A DNA stretch of 64,000 nt from positions 372,001-436,000 of the forward strand of contig JANHCV010000004.1 in NCBI GenBank assembly GCA_025594325.1, written 5' to 3'. The position numbers and the translations under genes are program-made. The stretch's first letter is position 1; each line of letters begins with the position of its first letter. The notes under the pieces are model-generated. The model did no database searches. It had not been told where the DNA came from and was given only the letters and a program-made list of their open reading frames with translations. This document shows, in pieces, positions 22,369 to 33,200 of the stretch. The DNA comes from Blastocladiella emersonii ATCC 22665. Its lineage: Eukaryota; Blastocladiomycota; Blastocladiomycetes; Blastocladiales; Blastocladiaceae.

Positions 22369-25300
22369 ATGGTACGTTCGCGCTATCTTGCTCGTCTGCC
22401 CTCCCGACGGCCCGCGCGCAGCATGCGAACAGGACTCCGTTGCTGACTTGTTCGTGACCCTGCGCGTAGGCTTCTGAACTCGGCCACGAGTCGCCGCCGC
22501 TCGATGGCGACGGCGCTTCCGCATCCGTATCTCCCGCTCCCGCTCTCTCTCCCGCTGATGTGACCAAGTCGCAACGGCGCAACCGCGCGAAGCGGGAGCG
22601 CGAGAAGGCGCGCAAGGCTGTCGCCCCTACACTAGCGGCTGCCCCGCACCCGCAACTCCATGGTCCCTCCTCGCACATGGACTCGGCCGTCGATCTCACC
22701 GCTGCGCCATCCGCCCTGCCCTTCCCGCGCGCCCCGGCGGTTGCCGCTACGGCATCCACCTCGACCGCCGCCGTCCTGCCCGCGTCCGTCATCGCCTCCC
22801 TGCACCGGCTGTCGGCCGAGATCCTCGCGGGCGACGACGACCCGCAGCCCGCGCCAGCGCAAGGTCCTGACCCTGTACCCGCACCCGCACCCGGCCCCGC
22901 TGCCCACGCCGTCCCTGCTGCGCACTCCGCCGATGCCGCCGACTCGCGTGCCGCCATGGACGCTGCCGAGCTGCTAGTCGGGCGGTACCTTCGAGACCTG
23001 CTGCGCGACGGCGCCCAGGGCAGTCGTGCCCGCAACGTGCCGCAGCAGCTCAAGCACCGTCACGTCGTCTCGCAGCTCACCGAGTGGGTCGACTCGGTGA
23101 TGCGGTCGCCCGGCTTCCGCATGGTCGTCAACGGCATGGACGCTGCGTCCGCGGCTGCCGCCGTCGCGGACCTCGCGGCCCTGGCCGAGGCCGAGGACGC
23201 CGCCGACACGGCTGCCCTCGGTCGCGCCAAGGTCGTCGAACCCGATCTCGATCCCGATCCCGAGCCCACGCGCGAGCCCGAGCGCAAGCGCAAGCGCAAG
23301 CGCAACCCCATCTGGAGCGAGGACGACGCGTGCGTCGACCCGTGGGAGCAGAGCAGCGACGGCGACCTCATGGACGTGGACGCGGGCGGGCGTGCCGGAC
23401 CCCATTTCGGTGATCTGCCCGCAGACGTACAGCAGCTCCGCCTGCGCCGACTCGCGCAGCTCATCTCCGACGGCGTGGCACGCGCACGCGGCGACTGCGC
23501 GTCGGCGTCTCCCGCTACCGGCACCGGCACCAACAACAACGACGCCGTCCAGCTGTCGGAGCAGCTCGTCGCCATGGCGCTGGTGACGCACCTGCGGCTG
23601 CTGGCCCTCGCGGTCACTGGCGGACCCGCGACCGGCGCCGCAGCCGCGGCCGTGGCCGCCGCCCCGCACGAGGACGCGAAGCGGCGCCAAAAGCAGCTGC
23701 TGTACCAGCACCGGCACCCGTACCTGCACCTCCTCGACGCGCTGCTCAAGGTCTCGGACGACGTGGTGGCGTGGCTGCTCGGTGACCTGGAGCTGTCGTG
23801 GGAGGCGTGGCTCAAGCTCGTCGGCCTCGCCAAGAACCACCCCGCGGCTCGCGTGCTCTGGGCGGCCATGGCCCAACAGCGCTCGACGTCGGCCGTCCCC
23901 CTCTTCCGCGGATACCAGTTCTTTGGCGCGCTGGCGGCGCTGTCGTGGAACGCGCCCGCCCTCGCGCGGTTCGCCAACCCGTACCCGGCCCGGCCCGGCT
24001 TCCTGCACGACGGCTGGACCGACGTCGTCCAGTGGGCCCGCCACGCGCGCTGCCGCCGCGCCAACCCGCAGACGCTCGTCAGCGAGATCCTGTCCCGCGA
24101 GCCCATCTTCGCCCAGGGCCTCGCCAACCTCAAGGCCCTGCCGTCGTCGGTGGCTCCCGCCGACACGCCGGAGCTGTTTCGCGCCGTCGGGCAGTCGCTC
24201 GACGTGCTCACGACGCACGACTGGAGCGGGACCTGCGACCCGGGCAGCGCCAGCAGCTACCACGGGTCCGATCCGCGGGCACTGGGCCAGCGCGAGCGGT
24301 TTGACGCGGCGCTGTCGACCCGCGTCGAATTTGTCCAGCAGCTGATCAACTCGCACGCGCTCGTGGTGGGTTACGTCGGCATTGGGCCGCACTCGTGGGC
24401 CGCCGTCATGTACTCGAACCTCGAGAAGAACAACCTCACGCAGCTTCGGCGACACCTCAACCAGCATCAGCAGCAGTGCTCCGTGTGGTGGACCACGACG
24501 CTCGGCGAGGGTACGCAACAGTTTCCTCGCTCCTTTTGCTGACTCTGATGGCTCGAACACTCCGCTCTATTCCTGCTTCTCCTCCTCGCGTGCAAGCACT
24601 AACCGCCCGGTCCCACCGCTATCGCCATCGTCGCTATCTAGTGCTCGCACGGAGCGCCATGCTGGGTCCGGATGCGCCGCGCAACCTGCCCACCGCGATC
24701 CGGGTGCTGCGCGAGTTTGTGCCCGCGGACAACCAGTTCGCCGAGGTGCTGCGCCGGTGCTGCCTCGACATCTACGAGGGGTTTGGCGTCGCGGTCCGCG
24801 AGTTCCTGGCCCGCCAGCAACGACTGCAGGTGCTGTCGCTCGTGCAAGTGCTCGTGGCTGCCCTTGACCCGAGCCGGGCGGCGACGGCGGCGTCGGACAC
24901 GTTCGGCGTCGTGCTCGCGCTGTACATCAGCGTCGCCGACCGTGACCGCGACCACTGCGACCACGACCACCACGACGACGCCAAGGCGAGCGCAACAACC
25001 GGGCCGCCACGTACCGCAACTCGGGCGACACCGCCGCCGCGGCCGGCGCCCGCGCCTACCTCGCCGCGACGCTGAGCGACCCGTCCGTCGTGCGGCTGAC
25101 CGTCAAGGTCCTCGGTGCGGCGTCGCCCGTGGCGGGGCGCCAGCAGGAGGTGCTCGACCAGATTGCCGACAGCGGTGCGGCCGACCTCCTCCTCTCGGGC
25201 ATGGTCGTGGCCTCGCTCGGCGGCGGCAATCCCGCGACCCTATCGTCGTGCGCCGTCGACTTTTCGCCGCTCGCGCCGCTCCCCCACGGCGTCGGCGGCG

Positions 25301-26016
25301 GCAGCGACGGTGCCTGCCCGCGATCCCCGCCGTGCCCGCTGCAGCAAACCCCCGCGTGGCGCCACACGTTCGAGCAGCTGCTGTCGATCCTCCGCGACTC
25401 GCTCGCGCCCAAGCCCATCATCTCGCTCCCGGACCCCGCCAAGGCCGCGATCCGCCGGTTTTTTCTCGACGTGCAGCGGCTCGACCCGCCGCCATCGCAG
25501 GCCGAGATCGCGGCGGCGGTGGCCCGGGCGGCGGCGACCCGTGCGCGCAACGGCGGTCGCGGGTACGTGGCCGGGTATCCCTACGGCCGCGACCCGCGCG
25601 ACCCGCGCGACCCGCGCCACAACCACGAGAACACCGCGGGTACTGGACCCGCGTGCCAGTGCGACGCTGCGGCCAAGCTCACCATGGCCGCGAAGCTGTG
25701 CGCCGTGGCGCCCGAGATGATCACGGGCCTGTTCACCACCACCGCCGACGCTAAGCCCGCCGATGCTAAGCCCGCCAACGCCCAGCCCGCTGACCTCGCC
25801 GACTTTGACCACGACGGCATGGACGTCGACGCGGGGGACGGGGTGTCGTGCGCCGGTCCGCCGTTGCTGCCGCGGGTCGTCGTGGCGCTCCTAGCGGAGG
25901 TGGCCCAGCTGCGGCAGCGCGAGCAGCGCGAGTGGCAGCAGCAGAAGCTCGACCATTCACGCCGTCGGCGCCGGCCGTCCGTGTTTCTCCCTCCTCGGCG
26001 TCGCGCCGCTGTGTGA
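22369..26016 (+). CDS. Unrecognised 1,124-residue protein, copy 3
   Basis: The sequence is identical to copies 1 and 2, in opposite orientation. Exons are 22369-22371, 22470-24510, 24642-24941 and 24986-26016. Exon 1 is just the start codon: ATG is followed directly by the donor GTACGTTCG, and the acceptor GCGTAG leads into ASELGHESPP. Without this splice the large frame would have to open at a GTG (22560). The second intron begins GTACGC and restores the frame into LARSAMLGPD. The third (44 bases) joins SVAD to ERNNRAATY. A tandem RDP repeat (RDPRDPRDPR) sits around residue 975, and the C-terminus is Arg-rich. Confidence 0.7.
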
Positions 26017-26949
26017 TTGACTCCTCCACCGTGTACTACCCTGCTCGCCCGCCTTCTGCGCTCGCCCGTACTCTCCCTCCCTACCCTACCCGACCCGACC
26101 TGGCATAGCACATACAACTCAACCGACGGTCTCTCTTCGGCATCTTCTTTGCATACTTGCTGCTTCCGCATATCTCGGGCGTTCTTCTCAGGATCGCGGG
26201 CAGCGGAACAAGGTTGATCGTGTCGATGGCCGGCGACGTGAGGTAAGGTGGAGTGAAAACGCGTCTCGCAGCGGTCACGCGATATCGCGACGCGTCGCCG
26301 CGCGTCAGTGTCTCCCGCCCGCTCGCTCGCTCGCCCGCGCGAGACGAGACGCCGAACCCTCACAAAACTAAAAAAAATGGCCAAAACATTGCTCGCTTTA
26401 ATCCTGCGCAAGCATGCGGAGCGGGCTGGAGCGGAACCGGCGCCAGCAACAAAAGGATGCTAGCTTCCTCGCTACGAACCCGGCCCCTCCCGTCGACCCC
26501 TCGTCCTGGCGGCGGCGCTCGATCGGGGATTGAACCTTTGTCCAAAGTTCGCCGCCCGTCTTTTCACACGCGCCCTTAGCCTACAGCGGCGTACCAGTAC
26601 GATCCATTCGACGGTGCCTGATCCCGCTCCACTAGCACCCTTCGATCTGTGGTAGGCGGACTTTGGCCAAGTCCCCGCGGGCCGCGGGCCACGGACATCC
26701 CGCAACACCAACACACGCGCACACGAACAATGCAAAGGGAGAATAAGATCGTCTTGAGTGTATCGAGTGGGAGAGAGGGAGAGGAGGAGGAGCGAGAAGC
26801 CACGGCGCAGCCGGGCTCTCGACACACAATGGAATATGCACAAAATCGACAATGGAGGGAGAGCCGCGCCTGCGACTCATGCGCACGGCCAGCCGTACAC
26901 GCACACGTCGCAAACAACTCACGCAGCAGCAGCAGCAACGCCATGAAAC

Positions 26950-28152
26950 TTAGTTGACGAAAAGCAGCTTGTTGGGCGTGCCCTTGGTGCCCGTGATCTT
27001 GTTGGGCGTGGCCTTGCTGAGCAGCTGCGACACGACCTGCGACACCGTGAACGACGGGTTGGCGCCGAGAATCAGGCTGGCCGCGCCGGCGACGTGCGGC
27101 GACGCCATGGACGTGCCCGAGATGGTGTTGGTCGCGCCGTTGTTCCACGTCGACGTGATGGACGACCCGGGCGCGATGATGTCGACGCACCCGCTGCCGT
27201 AGTTGGAGAAGGACGACAGCGCGTCCGTCTTGGTCGACGACGCCACGGTCACGGCCGACGGCTCGGACGCCGGCGACACGTTGCACGCGTCCTGCGACTC
27301 GTTGCCCGCGGCCACGACGGCCACCACGCCCGAGTTGACGAGCGACTTGATGGCCGCGTTCACGGCCGCCGATTTTCCGCCACCGAGCGACATGTTGGCC
27401 ACCGCCGTCTTGCCCGCGGCCTTGGCCTGCGCCGCGACCCAGTTGATGCCCGCGATCACGCCCGAGTTGGTGCCGCTGCCGTCATCGCCCAGGACCTTGA
27501 CCGCCACAACCGACGCGGCCTTGGCGACGCCGTACTTCTTGGACGCGATGGTGCCCGCGACGTGCGTGCCGTGCCCGTTGCCGTCGCCGTCGGACCACGA
27601 CGCGTCGGCCTTGAACCCGAACGTGGCGCGGCCCTCGAGCTCCGGGTGCGACACCAGCACGCCCGTGTCGATGACGTAGGCGGTCACGCCCGCGCCGGCC
27701 GAGTCCGGGTACGTGTAGCCCGCCGCGAGGTTGAGGTCGCGCTGGCCGACGCGCGTCAGGCCCCACGAGCCCGCGGGCGTCTGCGTCGCCGTCGCGTACA
27801 CGGTCGCATCGGCCTCGACGGCCGCGACCTTGCCGCTGGCCTGCAGGCGCTTGATGAGCCCCGGCGCAAAGGTGCCGGCGTAGCCCTTGAAGTCGCCCGA
27901 GATCTGGAACTCGTGGTCGATCTTGGACACGACGCCGCTGCCGTTGCCCGACGCCTCGCGCGCGTTCTCGGCAGCCACCTCGGCCTTGAGGGCGCGCGAG
28001 AAGGTCTTGAAGTCGGCGTCGCCCTTGAGCGTCACAATGTAGCGGTCCTTGAGCGACACGGGCGCGCGCACGCCGTTGTTGGGCGCCGCCTCGGTCGAGG
28101 ACGCCGTCGCGAGGACGAGCGCGAGCGCGGCAATGAGGGCCTTGATCTGCAT
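26950..28152 (-). CDS. Secreted subtilisin-like serine protease, copy 2
   Basis: The encoded 400-residue protein is identical to that at 1138-2340, with signal peptide, I9 propeptide and an intact Asp162/His194/Ser348 triad. It is transcribed towards the centre of the palindrome, as is copy 1, and the mirrored sequence includes about 1.1 kb upstream of the start. Both copies should therefore share all proximal control sequences, doubling dosage of the enzyme if the arrangement is real. Confidence 0.95.
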   Translation of the reverse strand: MQIKALIAALALVLATASSTEAAPNNGVRAPVSLKDRYIVTLKGDADFKTFSRALKAEVAAENAREASGNGSGVVSKIDHEFQISGDFKGYAGTFAPGLIKRLQASGKVAAVEADATVYATATQTPAGSWGLTRVGQRDLNLAAGYTYPDSAGAGVTAYVIDTGVLVSHPELEGRATFGFKADASWSDGDGNGHGTHVAGTIASKKYGVAKAASVVAVKVLGDDGSGTNSGVIAGINWVAAQAKAAGKTAVANMSLGGGKSAAVNAAIKSLVNSGVVAVVAAGNESQDACNVSPASEPSAVTVASSTKTDALSSFSNYGSGCVDIIAPGSSITSTWNNGATNTISGTSMASPHVAGAASLILGANPSFTVSQVVSQLLSKATPNKITGTKGTPNKLLFVN

Positions 28153-30214
28153 GTTGGTCGATGGACTTTTAGCGTTCTAGCGGTTGCGTGTGCTGCTGCT
28201 GTAACTCTTGAGAGAGAGAGCGGGGGACCGGCCGGTACTTATCGGTTCCGCCGTGTCGTGCAGGGGTCGGAGGTCGAGGTCGGCGAGCAAAGAGTCGCGC
28301 GATCCCTTGCGACCCTGCCGTCGCCGTCGCTGACCCCTGCCGCATGACGAGGCGCGCGGATGCCGGCTGACCGAGTCCTCCACACGCGCACGCCATCGGA
28401 TCAGCAGAAGAGGTGATGTGGAGAGGTCACGGCCTCCGGGGCCGCGCGGATTCGCGTGCGCGCGGACGGTCGCCTGAGCGCGCGCACGCACCGCGGGGCC
28501 GCCGAGAACAACCTTCCCTTTCCGATCACGGAAGCAGCGGAAGGCTCTCGCACCGCTGTGACCTGTCCGCATGACCCTGGCGAACAACTGATGTGCGCGC
28601 GCGAGTTCGCGGGGCTCGGCGTCGGCTGGTCGCGTGGGATGCCCCCCCCCCCCTCACCGCGGCCGCCGTCCCGCGCGCGCGCGCGCGCAAGTCCGCTTGG
28701 GAATCGCGTCACGTCCTGCATGCGCCGTCCTGGAGGTGGCTCGCTCGTCGTGCAGGGACCCGGCGAGGAGCCCGTCGTCGTCGACCTCGCAGAGTCGCGT
28801 TCACCGGTCCGCCGCCAGCTAATCGCAGCCTTGGTGATGCGACGGCGACTCTCGTCAAGGACGACCGAGGGCTACAAGGTTGATGGGGCCGTTCTCGTCG
28901 AAGCGGGCGTGTGAGTGGTGGTGGTTGAGGTCGGTCGGGCGGCCGGTCAGTCTGTCGCCGCCGCGGTGGCGCTCCTCTCCCTCTGTCGACGACGACGCCG
29001 AGCCATGAGAGACAGAACGCACCCATGCTAAGCTGATGCAACCGTCTCGGCAACCGCTCATGTATCTCTGAGAGAGCTCCGCCGTCCGAATGGGTGCGGC
29101 GCCTTCTTGCTGTATGCCCGCGCGGTCTTTCGAGTCCGCCATCTTGCTGCACCTCCGACGAGGCCTCCGCACTCGGCCCGCCTTGTCGAGTCTCACGCTT
29201 CGCGTCTTCGGTGCGGCGGTCGGCTCGCACCGAGTGAGATCCCACCGTCCAGGTCTTGCCCTTCCGCCGCTGAACGGGCCGGGCGGCTGCGGTCACGCCT
29301 TGATCTTCGGTCACGGCAACGTTTGCGGGCTCGCAGGCGATATCGAACCCGTCGCTCGGCAAGTCTGTCGTGATTGCACGCCGTACACGGTGCGCGTGGC
29401 CTCGGGCCGCTTTTAGCGCCATGTCCGTCCATCGACAGGTGCATTAAGCGCGTCGAGAAGCTCTCGCCTGCCCGCCCTTGACGTCCTTGTTGAGCGGCTC
29501 GAACGCTCCAGCAACTCCTTGAAGCGCGGATCAGGTTCTCAGTCGTTCTCGGTCGCCTCGGCCGAGTTCCACGTCGACTTCGCGATCGCGCCCGAGTTGC
29601 TCTTGATCCTCAACTTGTTGTGCCGGACACTTGTGCTTCTCGCGGCGACGCGCGTGCTGTTCTACGAGCTCTGCGACCTGATTTTCGCCTTTGGTGTTTA
29701 CAAGGCCGTGCTTAACGTCCAGGGCGCCATGCCCTTTCCGCCATGATCCTTCACGCGCCGCGTTGCGTATGACGATACCGATCGAGGGCTTCGTCATGCT
29801 GCGGTCCCGACGTCTTAACAAGGATATTTTGGAGCAAGGCTCTATCATAGCGATGTCTGATCCCGAGACGGGCAAGATTGCTGCCGCGATCAACGGTAAG
29901 CCGATCTGGTCCTGTTCCGCGGGCTCGCTACGGTTAGAACGCTCGTCATCCAGCCACTCAGCTTGTAGTCGGTCACACGCTTTGACCGCATCGCGGGTAT
30001 GGCGCCCATCAAGGACGTGACGGCGCTCGGCAACGCGGTGCCGATTCGCGCGTTGACTGACGGGGCATCTCGCGTCGTAACCCGTATCGCTGCCACGGTC
30101 CAAGTCGCTCATGGCGCGCCAAGGACGAGTACGATAGCAACGCATTCATGATCTGCAAATGAACTTGCATTTGAACGAACGTCTAACAAAACCTGCTGCA
30201 GCGCGTGCCGCCGT
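28153..30214. other. Gene-free region beyond subtilase copy 2
   Basis: Positions 28153-29289 mirror the left end of the window. Positions 29290-30214 are unique. In this part several frames read like fragments of protein (plus 29519-29746; plus 29691-30020, including IPIEGFVMLRSRRLNKDIL), but none shows a family signature and they change frame. Decayed mobile or gene sequence is possible; no function can be assigned. Confidence 0.45.
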
Positions 30215-33200
30215 CTACTCGCCAGCCGCTGCAGTATCCATGTCGAGCGCGACGCCGCCCGACTCGATGAACTTGAGCACCGCCGGGGCCTCCTTGAGCA
30301 GCGGTGCGGGGATCAGGTGCAGGACCGCCGTGAGCGTACGGGCCTCGCGGCGCAGCCGCTGAACGCCCCACAGGACGAACACGATGACAGCGGTCGCGCT
30401 GACGGCGAGCGTGGCGACAAACATGACGATGCAGAGCGCCGAGCTGTACGACAGGCGGCCGAGCATGTACCCCTCGAACCGGTCGTGCATGGCCGTCAGG
30501 CGCGTGAGGATGTCGACCGACAGCGCGAGCGAAAGCCGCCACGTGCGGTACGACGCCGTGGTGGTGTCGGTGATGTTGGTCGTCGTCATGGCCATCGAGT
30601 TGATGACCTGGTCCTCGGCGTCCATGAACCGCTGGATCACCGTGTCGAGCGGCAGCGACGCGACGGACCGCGTGAACCCGAACTCGGGCGCCTCCTGCAG
30701 GTCGGGGCAGTTGGCCGGCACGTTGCAGTCGCGCGGGTAGATGCAGTCGGCGGGCAGGATCGACGGGAACCCGTTGATGTCGCTGACGAGCTGTGCGTGA
30801 CCGGCAATCATGTCGAGCATCGCGGACCGGCTGTTGCGGACCGACGACGACGCCGACACGGTCGGGTCCGGCGAATAGTACTCGAGTGAGAAGAAGCGCG
30901 CCATGACGACGCTGAACCGGCGATCGCTCGACGTGACGAGCCGCGTCATGTCCGTCTGCAGCGACGACGACTGCACCGTGACCGTGAACATGCCTGCCGT
31001 CATGCCGCCGATCGCCAGGATCGCAGCCAGCACCATGAGCTTGAACTTGCGGCCGCGGTCCGTGGCGACCTGGCCCGACCCGGCAATGCGCGCCGACGGC
31101 GGCTGCTGCATCTCGCCGAGGCTCCCGCCCTCGAACTCGTCGCCGTCGGTCACCTCGCGGAACGACTCGATCTCCTCCTCGATCTGCGTAAGCAGGTTCG
31201 ATGCGACGCGCTTGGGTACGCTGCGGAGCAGGGTCGCGACGCGCTCCTCGTTGAGGAAGTAGCGGTGGAAGACCTGGTACGACGGCGCGTTAGTGACGAC
31301 ATGTGAGTCAGTGAGCAATGAAACAGGTACGCACCGAGCGGTAGACGATCATGCCCACGCCGCACAGGAACACAATGGACGACGCGCAGCACAGCATCAT
31401 GATGACGAGGTTGGTGCTGACCAGGTCCGAGTACTCGTTGACGCTGACGTACGAGATCGCCTTGAGCCCGGCAAACACATTGGGGAGGTTGTCGGTCAGG
31501 ATCCGCAGCTCGGGCGTCGAGGTCCAGATGGCCGGCGTGAAGGCGCCCGGAGCCGTGTACGCGAGCGTGAGCTGCGCGGACTGGAGCAGAATGCGGTAGA
31601 TGTCGAGCGGCGTCGCGTCCACGGCGACAAAGTTGTTGATGTTGGTCAGGAACCGCGCCTGGTACAGGCGGAACTTGGGCTGCGTGACCGTCGAGGCCGT
31701 GTCCCATGCTGCGAGATCAGGGAGCGCCGAGGACATGATGGCGATCTGGGTCCGAAGCTGCGCGACCGCACCGGCGACATAGTCGTAGATCTTGTACATG
31801 TTGCCGAACATGACGTTGCGCACCTGTTCACAGAATTGAGTTGTCAGCGGCAGTCATCGTGCGTACATCAGCGCCAAACAAGCGTACCGACTCGAGTGCC
31901 GTGGTCGCAGCCGCGCGCGAAGTGCGCATCAGTCGGAACCGGGCGAGCAGCGTCGACGTGCTGTTGAAGAACTGCATGCACGCGTAGAACCCGAGGATCA
32001 TGGAGCCGAGGAAGAGGAAGCACGAGACGATCATCATGGCGTTGGAGGTGAGCGGCCGCGACAGGCGCTCGAGCAGGCTGCGGCGCGTCTGCAGGGCCTG
32101 GCGCTGGGTCCGGCTCGCCGAGGTGCCCGACGTTTGCGACCCGGCGCGGCCCGCGTTCATGCGCGTGTTGTTGGTGACGAGGTCAAAGTCGCCGCCGCCG
32201 TCGCCTGCCATGGCGCCGCCGAAGCTGTTGTCCGCGTCCAGGTCCTTGACCTGAGCCACGCCGCCGTTGTTGAAGAGGGCCTGGCTGCTGTGCGAGAGCC
32301 GCTCGTGGAGCTCCACGGATGACACGGCCACGAGCCGGTCCGCAGGCGGGGTCTCGATGGATGCTTCCTTGGTCGGCTCGAGCACGGCCGTCGCCTTGAT
32401 CATCCGCGATCCGGCAATGGCCGGGTCCGAGGCCATGGCGGGCGGCGACGTGACGCGGCTCGGGTGCCGCGAGATCTCCTGAGTCTTGGCGCGCGACTCC
32501 TGCGTCTCGACTAGAGGATACAATTCGCGTTAGAAACGTCGTATCGCGACCGACCTGGCTGATACAAACCTTCTTCGGCGAGATCGAGGATCTGCGTGGC
32601 CTTGGCCGCGTCCGCCTCGACGCACGCGAGGAACTGGGCGTAGCTGCGCAGCGTGTTCTTGTCGCGCGGGTTGATCTCGAGCAGGCGCGTGTAGCAGCTG
32701 CCGGCGCCGGCCTGGTACACGGCGAGGCGGCCGACAATGTCCGTAATCTGGTGCGCGGGCGCCGACGTGCGGATGCTCTCCCACAGGTCGCGGATGAGGT
32801 ACAGGGACTTGAGGTGGTGGCCTCGACTAGTCGTTCGCGCGTGGGGGTCAGTGAGTTTTCCGCCTCGTCAATCCGATGTGGGCAACGTACACTTCACGCT
32901 CCAGCGAGTTGATTGACGCGCGGGTCAACACATGCTCGCCCTGGTCGCGCGCGGACCGCTCGCGAACGTAGACGAGGAAGGACACGTCGACGGGGCAGTT
33001 ACGCGTTGACTGCAGCTCGCGCATCAGCTGGTCCGCGGCACGCGCGCCCTCCTCCTTGTAGAAGGCCGACAGGTACGTCGCGGCGAGGAGCAGGAGGAGC
33101 GGGTCCTTGGGGAACTCGACGAGCCCGCGCTCGAGCAGCTGGAGACCGAGCGAGATCTGCTTGGCCGTTGGGTTCGACCGGATGAAGCGGATGCCTACGG

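Larger units (their letters stand above)
20887..26687. repeat. 5,801-base unit, single copy in the right arm
   Basis: Reverse complement of units A and B. It is flanked by R (26222-26687, inside the unit) and R' (20422-20886), which is the likely ancestral R-unit-R' arrangement. Confidence 0.95.
19600..29289. repeat. Right arm of the large inverted duplication
   Basis: This is the reverse complement of the left arm with a single copy of the 5,801-base unit. In order it holds the Helitron segment, diverged repeat R', the unit with its gene on the plus strand, and the subtilase on the minus strand. It ends at 29289 only because the left arm runs off the window at position 1, so the true outer edge may be further out. 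Arm length (9,690) equals left arm length minus 5,801 exactly. Confidence 0.95.

Noticed and set aside
27094-28347. Long antisense frames such as 417 residues opposite the subtilase and 1,315 residues opposite the chitin synthase
   Set aside because: They are mirror frames of strong genes with Arg/Val/Gly-rich composition, an expected by-product of very high GC3.
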